From Devosia pacifica (lineage in GTDB: Bacteria; Pseudomonadota; Alphaproteobacteria; Rhizobiales; Devosiaceae), in the NCBI RefSeq assembly GCF_014652635.1, contig NZ_BMZE01000001.1, positions 301,293 through 365,292 on the forward strand: a stretch of 64,000 bases of DNA, read 5' to 3'. A model generated the notes under the pieces. That model was not told the origin of the DNA and searched no databases. It saw nothing but the letters and a program-made list of their open reading frames with translations. Position 1 is the stretch's first letter; every line of letters begins with the position of its first letter. The position numbers were made by a program, and so were the translations under genes. This document shows positions 58,854-64,000 of this stretch, piece by piece.

Positions 58854-60716
58854 ATGAACTCGATGCTCTTTGATTATGCGCCGGCGACCTTGTTCGACAT
58901 CCGGGCCGTATGGAATAGACTCTGGCGCCACCGCCTTCTCATTCTGCTGATCACGCTTGGGGCAATTGCGCTGTCGATTGCCTATGTTGCGACTGCCAAG
59001 CCAAACTATGTTGCGACCGCTTCCATCCTGGTGGATCCCCGCGACATCAACAGCACCGATATCGAGAGCGTCTTACCGGGTATCGGCACTGATAGCGCGG
59101 CGATAACCAGCCAGGTCTCGATTATTGCGTCCCGGGATCTCCTGCTCGATGTCTATCGGCAATTGGAACTCGACAGCGACCCAGACTTCGCCGCCGGCTC
59201 TGGCATGCTGTCTCGCCTGCTCGGCACGCCCCAGGGCTCCAGAGACGAGATCAGCTTCGAGAAGTTCCGCAAGACCGTTTCTGTATCTCGCGAAGGGCTC
59301 ACTTACGTCATCAACGTCTCAGTGAAGCTCGGCGACCCGGACAAGGCAGCGCTGATCGCCAATACTGTTGTCGAAAATTACATTGCGAGAACGCAGGCGC
59401 AGATGACCAGCGCAGTCGACGCGGTCAATGCGGAATTGGACAGCAAGATCGTCGAACTTCAGAACGAAGTCGCCGACGCCGAATTGGCCGTCGAACGGTT
59501 CAAGGCTGACAACAGCATTTTCGATAGCTCGACCGGCGGCACCTTGCAGTCCCAGATCGACCTGTCGGCCGGGCAACTCGCAACCGCGCAGGACGAGTTG
59601 GCGCAACTGCAGGCAAGGTATGAGCAGGCCGTCGCCGCCGGCACCTCGCCCGGCGAACTTGCCATGACGAGCGACATCTCCGCGTCTCCCGAAATTGGCC
59701 GGATGCGCGATCAATACAATCTTGCCGCCGCAGCACTTGCGAACGTGAGTTCGACATTCGGCTCGCGCCATCCAAGCGTCGTGCAGGCGCAAGCGGAGCT
59801 CGATTCGATCTCAAGCCTTCTCACCTCCGAAGCGGAGCGCTTCACCCGGCAGCTGGCGTCCGATAGAGACGCGGTCCAAGGCAAGGTCGATCGCTTGCAG
59901 AGCCGTATCGAGGAGCTACGCCAGAGCGGTGCGGCCTCGAGCGTCGCCCAGATCGAACTGCGCCAGTTGCAGGCGCGCGCCGACGCAACCCGCACCGTTC
60001 TCGCCGATTTCATGCAGCGCTCGAAAGAGACTTCGCAGATCGCGAACATGCAAAGCTCGCGTGTCGAGATCATCTCGGGTGCTGTCGCGCCGCCTCAACC
60101 GGTGTGGCCGAAGCCCTCGCTGATGCTGCCGGTAGCGGCGGTCCTCGGATTTCTGGCCGGCTGTGGGATTGCTCTCGTGCTGGCAGACAGTCGCACCCAA
60201 AATGCCCCTGCCCCCTCACCAAAGCCGCGCAAGTCGGCGTCCCCGAGCACGGAGAAAACGCCGGGCCGCAAGCCGTCGCTCGTGCCGCAGGCACAGATCC
60301 GCCGCGAACCTCACCCCGCCTCGCTTGCCGCGGCTCGAAGCGAGATCTTCAGCGCCAACGACACGCCGCTTGTTGCCTCCGTACAGACCCTTGTACGCGA
60401 TGTGATCGGACGTCTGCCGGAACACTCACGGCCGTTCGTTGTCGCTTTCACTGGCGCCAACAGCGCAAGTGCCATGCGCGTCGCCGCACTTGGGTTCGCC
60501 CGGATCGGCGCCGAAGTGCACATTCACGGCAACGCAAATTCCAGCAGGCAATCTGCCCAGCATGATTTCATCTTCGTGCAAGACGGCGATGCGCACATCC
60601 ATCCAGTCGATGTGACCGTTGAGGCGCTGGCCCAAGGCGAAGTGAGACGCAATCCGGCTGACATAGCATTCACGCCCCCGGCGGCTCGTCCCGCTCTCGT
60701 GCTGGCTGCGGGTTAG
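58854..60716 (+). CDS. Wzz-type polysaccharide co-polymerase with decayed kinase domain
   Basis: Controls chain length of the exported polymer in the inner membrane. 620 residues: a helix at about 24-46, a Wzz domain (VATASILVDPRDINSTDIESV), a long periplasmic coiled-coil region (about 170-410, VDAVNAELDSKIVELQNEVADAEL and more), a proline-rich PQPVWPKPS and a second helix at about 420-442. The C-terminal part (about 500-620) has the layout of a BY-kinase start, VVAFTGANSASAMRVAAL, but the P-loop GK[ST] is missing, so it cannot bind ATP in the usual way. A start at 58803 is possible. Confidence 0.9.
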   Translation: MNSMLFDYAPATLFDIRAVWNRLWRHRLLILLITLGAIALSIAYVATAKPNYVATASILVDPRDINSTDIESVLPGIGTDSAAITSQVSIIASRDLLLDVYRQLELDSDPDFAAGSGMLSRLLGTPQGSRDEISFEKFRKTVSVSREGLTYVINVSVKLGDPDKAALIANTVVENYIARTQAQMTSAVDAVNAELDSKIVELQNEVADAELAVERFKADNSIFDSSTGGTLQSQIDLSAGQLATAQDELAQLQARYEQAVAAGTSPGELAMTSDISASPEIGRMRDQYNLAAAALANVSSTFGSRHPSVVQAQAELDSISSLLTSEAERFTRQLASDRDAVQGKVDRLQSRIEELRQSGAASSVAQIELRQLQARADATRTVLADFMQRSKETSQIANMQSSRVEIISGAVAPPQPVWPKPSLMLPVAAVLGFLAGCGIALVLADSRTQNAPAPSPKPRKSASPSTEKTPGRKPSLVPQAQIRREPHPASLAAARSEIFSANDTPLVASVQTLVRDVIGRLPEHSRPFVVAFTGANSASAMRVAALGFARIGAEVHIHGNANSSRQSAQHDFIFVQDGDAHIHPVDVTVEALAQGEVRRNPADIAFTPPAARPALVLAAG

Positions 60717-60720
60717 AGCC

Positions 60721-61743
60721 GTGCTTTTGTCCCGGCGTGCAGTGACAGCCGGCCTTCTGGCGTCGAGCCTGTTACCGGCACTGCCGCTGGCCGCCGATAC
60801 ACAACGCATGCCGACGCGCGGCTTCGCCATCCCCGGCTGGATCTCTGCAGATCCGTTGCCCCCGTCGAACGAAACGTTGATGGCATTGCGGCACAAGGGG
60901 TTTGAGACCGTCCGTCTGCCAATAGATTTTCGCGACATTGGCAGCGACCCGCTAGAGCCGATCGAGATCGCCCTGCGCATGCTCTCCAAGGCGGGTTTCC
61001 GGACCATCCTGGACGTGCACATGGGCGACGCCAGTGCGAATGAGATAACCTCAGCCTGGCAAAGTCTGGCACCCCTATTGGCCGACACGGACCCGGACAC
61101 GGTGTTTGCTGAACTGCTCAACGAGCCTCAGTTCGAAACCTCCGATTGGCTGAGCCTTCGCGCGAGCATTGCCGCCATCGTGCGTCATCGCGCACCAAAG
61201 CACGTCCTGCTGTGGGGCCCCGCACGAGTGCAAGGCATTTGGGAACTCGAGCATGAACCGCCCCTCGACGACGACAACAGCATCGCCGTCGTCCACTATT
61301 ATTGGCCGATGGGGTTCACGCATCAGTGTGAAACCTGGATGAGGTCAGCCTATTCGCGGTTTCAAGACCTGCCCTTCCCCGCGCGATATAGCGACAGGCC
61401 CGTGCAAGCCTTGGCCAACACGCTTGAGCCGTCGGGCCGCTCTATTCTCGAAACCGAATTCAAGACCAACTGGACCACAGCGGCCATCGCAGAGCATTTC
61501 GCCACAGCCGCTGCATGGTCGCGGCGCCACGGAATACCGCTAATGCTTGGCGAATTCGGAGCCGCCCGCTTCTGCGCTGATGCTCAAAGCCGTGCAACCT
61601 GGACCCGGGCCGTGCGCGAGGCAGCGGAATTCAACGGCATCGGGTGGGTTTATTGGGAGGTTGACCGCGGCTTCGGCTTCGTGACCGATCGGGCCCGTCA
61701 TAACAGTTTCGATGAAGGCGTCATCGACGCGCTGCTGTCATGA
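60721..61743 (+). CDS. Tat-exported GH5-type endoglucanase
   Basis: A secreted glycoside hydrolase of 340 residues. The N-terminus has a twin-arginine signal (SRRAVTAGLLASSLLPALPLA, cut near residue 25). The GH5 acid/base is E135 in LLNEP and the nucleophile E278 in MLGEFGA; VVHYYWP is another conserved strand. Starts at GTG 60721, five bases after wzz, and overlaps wzy by ATGA. Glycanases encoded in polysaccharide loci trim or release the polymer; a beta-1,4-linked glucan-like backbone would be a reasonable target. Confidence 0.92.
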   Translation: MLLSRRAVTAGLLASSLLPALPLAADTQRMPTRGFAIPGWISADPLPPSNETLMALRHKGFETVRLPIDFRDIGSDPLEPIEIALRMLSKAGFRTILDVHMGDASANEITSAWQSLAPLLADTDPDTVFAELLNEPQFETSDWLSLRASIAAIVRHRAPKHVLLWGPARVQGIWELEHEPPLDDDNSIAVVHYYWPMGFTHQCETWMRSAYSRFQDLPFPARYSDRPVQALANTLEPSGRSILETEFKTNWTTAAIAEHFATAAAWSRRHGIPLMLGEFGAARFCADAQSRATWTRAVREAAEFNGIGWVYWEVDRGFGFVTDRARHNSFDEGVIDALLS

Positions 61744-63269
61744 CCGACATCGCCGGTTCTCGCCTGCACCTGCCCCCCGGTCTCGCCGAGACGCTTCTGC
61801 ATGTCACGCTGGCCGTCGTCGCCATCATTGTTGCAGTGTCGGCTTTTGCGATCTCCGTGCCCTTTGGCATTCTGGCCACCTTCCTGCTGTCGGCGCTCAT
61901 GGTTTTCGTGATGCCGGCCAGCGCCGTGGCGATCGTCATCGCATCGTTCCTGCTGCAGAACATGGTCGTCGCCTGGTACACACCTTACATCGGCACGAAT
62001 GACACCTTCGACACCATGCGCGGTGCGAATTTCGTCATCCTGATGGCTGTTTTCGGCATGTTCCTTGCAGCCGCCTTGCAGCCACGCTTCCTCTCGAATC
62101 CGGCCATGAGGCGCTGGATGGTGATCGGCGTTGCCGTGGGGAGTGTGGTGATGGTCTATCTCGGGCTTGGCATTGTTCGCGGCCTGCCCAAGGATGCGAT
62201 CATCTACTTCCGCAACATCGTTACGCCGGTCGCCTGCTTTTACATCGCGTTGATCGCGGCAAGCACATGGCGCATTGATCTGGCCCGACTGGTGACCATC
62301 TGCGCCGGCTTCGCAGTCGCCTACGGCTATCTCGAGCTCATCTTCACCATGGATTTCCTCTCGCTCTTTCATGGCGACGAGTATGTGAAGCTCGACATCT
62401 GGCGACAGATCCAGTCCGGCATGTGGGAAAAGGCGCTGGAGGAAACCGGCTTCGTGCTGCGCAACCTTGAAGACGTCATGACCACGAACGCCTTCAACCT
62501 CGCCATGTTCGACGGGGTCCTGCCGAAGGTCTTCCGCATCGGCGGCCCGAACTTTCACTCCATTGCCTATGCCTACGCGCTGGCCATCTTCGCCGCATGG
62601 CTGATGTTCAGTGGGCGCTGGCTGCTTCCCCTCCTCGCCTTTCCACTGATCCTTATCATTGGCTCCAAGGGCGCACTGGTGATGTTCGTACTGCTGGTCC
62701 TGGCCCGCATCGCCACCGCAATGTTTGGTCCGCGCTTTGCACTGGGTGGCGTCATCTTCGGCTGCATGCTGTGGGTTGCAGCATCGATCCTTGTAGGTGG
62801 CACCTCGGATTATCATGTCCTGGGGCTGTTTGCCGGGCTTCGCGAATTCATTTCTAACCCGATCGGCCAAGGGCTGGGATTCGGCGGCAATCTATCGAGC
62901 ACGACGGTCGACCTCGACTGGCAGCAGGCGCAGATGCAGGGCGCGGCTTCAATACCGCTGGAAAGCGCATTTGGCGTTCTGATTTATCAGATGGGCATCA
63001 TGAGCATCTCCGTTTATGGCCTGCTGTTTCTGATCGCCCGCGCTTGCTGGCGCGCGTTCCGCTATACCGGAGATCGGCTGCTGTTCTTTCCAGTAATCGG
63101 CATTATTTCCATCAGCGCCAACTCAATCCTGCAGGAAGAAGCGTTCTTCTCGCCGCTGGCGCTTGGCCTTATGTTGTTATTGGGCGGCGTTGCACTCGGC
63201 AATGTCACGGGAACGCATTTCCGACCCGGTGCCCCGATCCGGAACGCGTTGCCTGCTGAACGCGCCTGA
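61740..63269 (+). CDS. Wzy-like O-antigen/exopolysaccharide polymerase
   Basis: A 509-residue inner-membrane protein with about ten to twelve hydrophobic helices and a large periplasmic loop (about 205-265, containing MDFLSLFHGDEYVKLDIWRQ). The C-terminal third GLGFGGNLSSTTVDLDWQ with a long loop is typical of the O-antigen ligase/polymerase superfamily. It would link repeat units on the periplasmic side, with Wzz setting the length. Overlaps the glycanase gene by four bases. It is the last gene of the locus in view. Confidence 0.85.
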   Translation: MTDIAGSRLHLPPGLAETLLHVTLAVVAIIVAVSAFAISVPFGILATFLLSALMVFVMPASAVAIVIASFLLQNMVVAWYTPYIGTNDTFDTMRGANFVILMAVFGMFLAAALQPRFLSNPAMRRWMVIGVAVGSVVMVYLGLGIVRGLPKDAIIYFRNIVTPVACFYIALIAASTWRIDLARLVTICAGFAVAYGYLELIFTMDFLSLFHGDEYVKLDIWRQIQSGMWEKALEETGFVLRNLEDVMTTNAFNLAMFDGVLPKVFRIGGPNFHSIAYAYALAIFAAWLMFSGRWLLPLLAFPLILIIGSKGALVMFVLLVLARIATAMFGPRFALGGVIFGCMLWVAASILVGGTSDYHVLGLFAGLREFISNPIGQGLGFGGNLSSTTVDLDWQQAQMQGAASIPLESAFGVLIYQMGIMSISVYGLLFLIARACWRAFRYTGDRLLFFPVIGIISISANSILQEEAFFSPLALGLMLLLGGVALGNVTGTHFRPGAPIRNALPAERA

Positions 63270-63347
63270 AATCCACGGGGAATCTGGCACTTGCTGTTTC
63301 GGTCACCGCACTATGGTCTACCGATCAAGCGTCACCCGAGGCACGAG
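63270..63347. other. short convergent gap after wzy, no feature seen
   Basis: A 78-base gap between the convergent wzy and hydrolase genes. No clear terminator hairpin is visible. Confidence 0.4.
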
Positions 63348-64000
63348 TTAACTCCGCTGCCTCTCTAGGAAATCAGTCAAGTACGGTATGATCGCCGGAA
63401 CCAAGTCATGCCCGATGCCGGCGACAATATCGCTTTCGCCTTCCGGTAGTTTCTTCGCGATCGTGGCCGCAGTTTCCGCCATCCAGGGCGGACTTTTCTC
63501 CCCGGTCAGCACGAGGACCGGCTGCGTGACGTTGGGCAGAATGTCGTTTGGCAGCCGAAGATCTCTCATGATCTCTGCATCATAGGAGGTGCTTAATGCC
63601 ATCTTTTCCAGGAACGGCCGGAAAGGCGCATTTCGCATGTGCACGATGACGTCCTCCGGAATACCGACATAGTCGCGCTGAAACAGTTCAACTGCCTCGC
63701 CGGGATTGCCAGCTTTGACGAGACTGCGAAGGCGCGCCGCAAGTTCCGGGTCAGGTCGGACACGAGCCTCGGAGAGCATCCAGGGCGCGTCGATGAGGAC
63801 GAGCTTGGAAATTGGCAATGCTGCCGCGGCCGCCATAAGGGCCAAGGATGCGCCCGATGAAAATCCGATTGCGATTGCCGTATCGCCGTGAGCACCAATC
63901 ACGGCGGCAAGATCCTCGATCTCTCGGACTGGCGCATAATGTGCCGCGTCACCACTGACGCCTCGCCCTCTACGATCATAGGTGACTACTGTGTAGCTCG
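63348..64000 (-). CDS. alpha/beta hydrolase (5' end cut by window)
   Basis: The frame stays open from 63348 to the window edge and beyond, so the GTG at 63902 is not the true start. Codons upstream of it read YDRRGRGVS and VREIEDLAAVIG, normal alpha/beta-hydrolase sequence. The nucleophile elbow is GFSSGAS (Ser of GxSxG); the acid strand is PVLVLTGEKS and the His is in GIGHDLVPAI. The substrate is unknown. At least 216 residues are visible of about 260. Confidence 0.9.
   Translation of the reverse strand, partial: SYTVVTYDRRGRGVSGDAAHYAPVREIEDLAAVIGAHGDTAIAIGFSSGASLALMAAAAALPISKLVLIDAPWMLSEARVRPDPELAARLRSLVKAGNPGEAVELFQRDYVGIPEDVIVHMRNAPFRPFLEKMALSTSYDAEIMRDLRLPNDILPNVTQPVLVLTGEKSPPWMAETAATIAKKLPEGESDIVAGIGHDLVPAIIPYLTDFLERQRS

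Overview
The window looks like a chromosomal segment of an alphaproteobacterium of the order Hyphomicrobiales (Rhizobiales); a Devosia-like or other marine member is plausible but not proven. The pointers are an NDUFA12-type complex I subunit, DUF2155 and DUF4169 proteins, a ppiD-trpE-trpG-trpD-trpC-moaC-moeA-lexA run, lexA boxes of the alphaproteobacterial GTTC-N7-GTTC type, and a B12-dependent ribonucleotide reductase as well as B12-dependent methionine synthase. No tRNA, rRNA, CRISPR array or insertion sequence was seen.

Region 1 (1-2192) is the right end of an integrated single-stranded DNA phage of the Microviridae: a small protein, the HUH replication initiator and a basic proline-rich protein with three 48-base repeats, all on the + strand. 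A small gene with a strong ribosome binding site follows on the opposite strand, then a highly structured stretch, then a 28-bp dif-like XerCD site at 2165-2192. The left end lies outside the window.

Region 2 (2309-36663) is housekeeping. One minus-strand block holds rlpA, a D,D-carboxypeptidase, tmk, holB, metG, tatD and an MBL-fold hydrolase. It is followed by metH with a small CobW-like protein, folD, amn, eno, a voltage-gated sodium channel, pyrG, secG and tpiA. The ppiD-trp-moaC-moeA-lexA series comes next, then two cell wall genes (PBP1A and an amidase). A structured minus-strand transcript with its own terminator probably lies between the DUF1801 gene and amn.

Region 3 (37227-51598) has rne, an aminotransferase, a DsbA-like oxidoreductase, aroQ-accB-accC-aat, an APH(3')-like kinase gene apparently inserted in this neighbourhood, DUF2155, ndufA12 and nrdJ. 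The leaders of aroQ, nrdJ and rne are structured.

Region 4 (51866-63269) is an exopolysaccharide locus. It holds the initiating phosphoglycosyltransferase, a WecG-type glycosyltransferase, a Wzx flippase, a QueC-like PP-loop enzyme, a pyruvyl transferase, a FemAB/GNAT-like acyltransferase, a Wzz co-polymerase with a decayed kinase domain, a Tat-exported GH5 glycanase and a Wzy polymerase. Its AT-rich promoter holds a perfect CtrA-type site. A truncated alpha/beta hydrolase ends the window.

The most promising undescribed biology is the dif-integrated microvirus with an antisense gene, the PP-loop enzyme built into polysaccharide synthesis, the minus-strand RNA at 15191-15340, and the structured aroQ leader.
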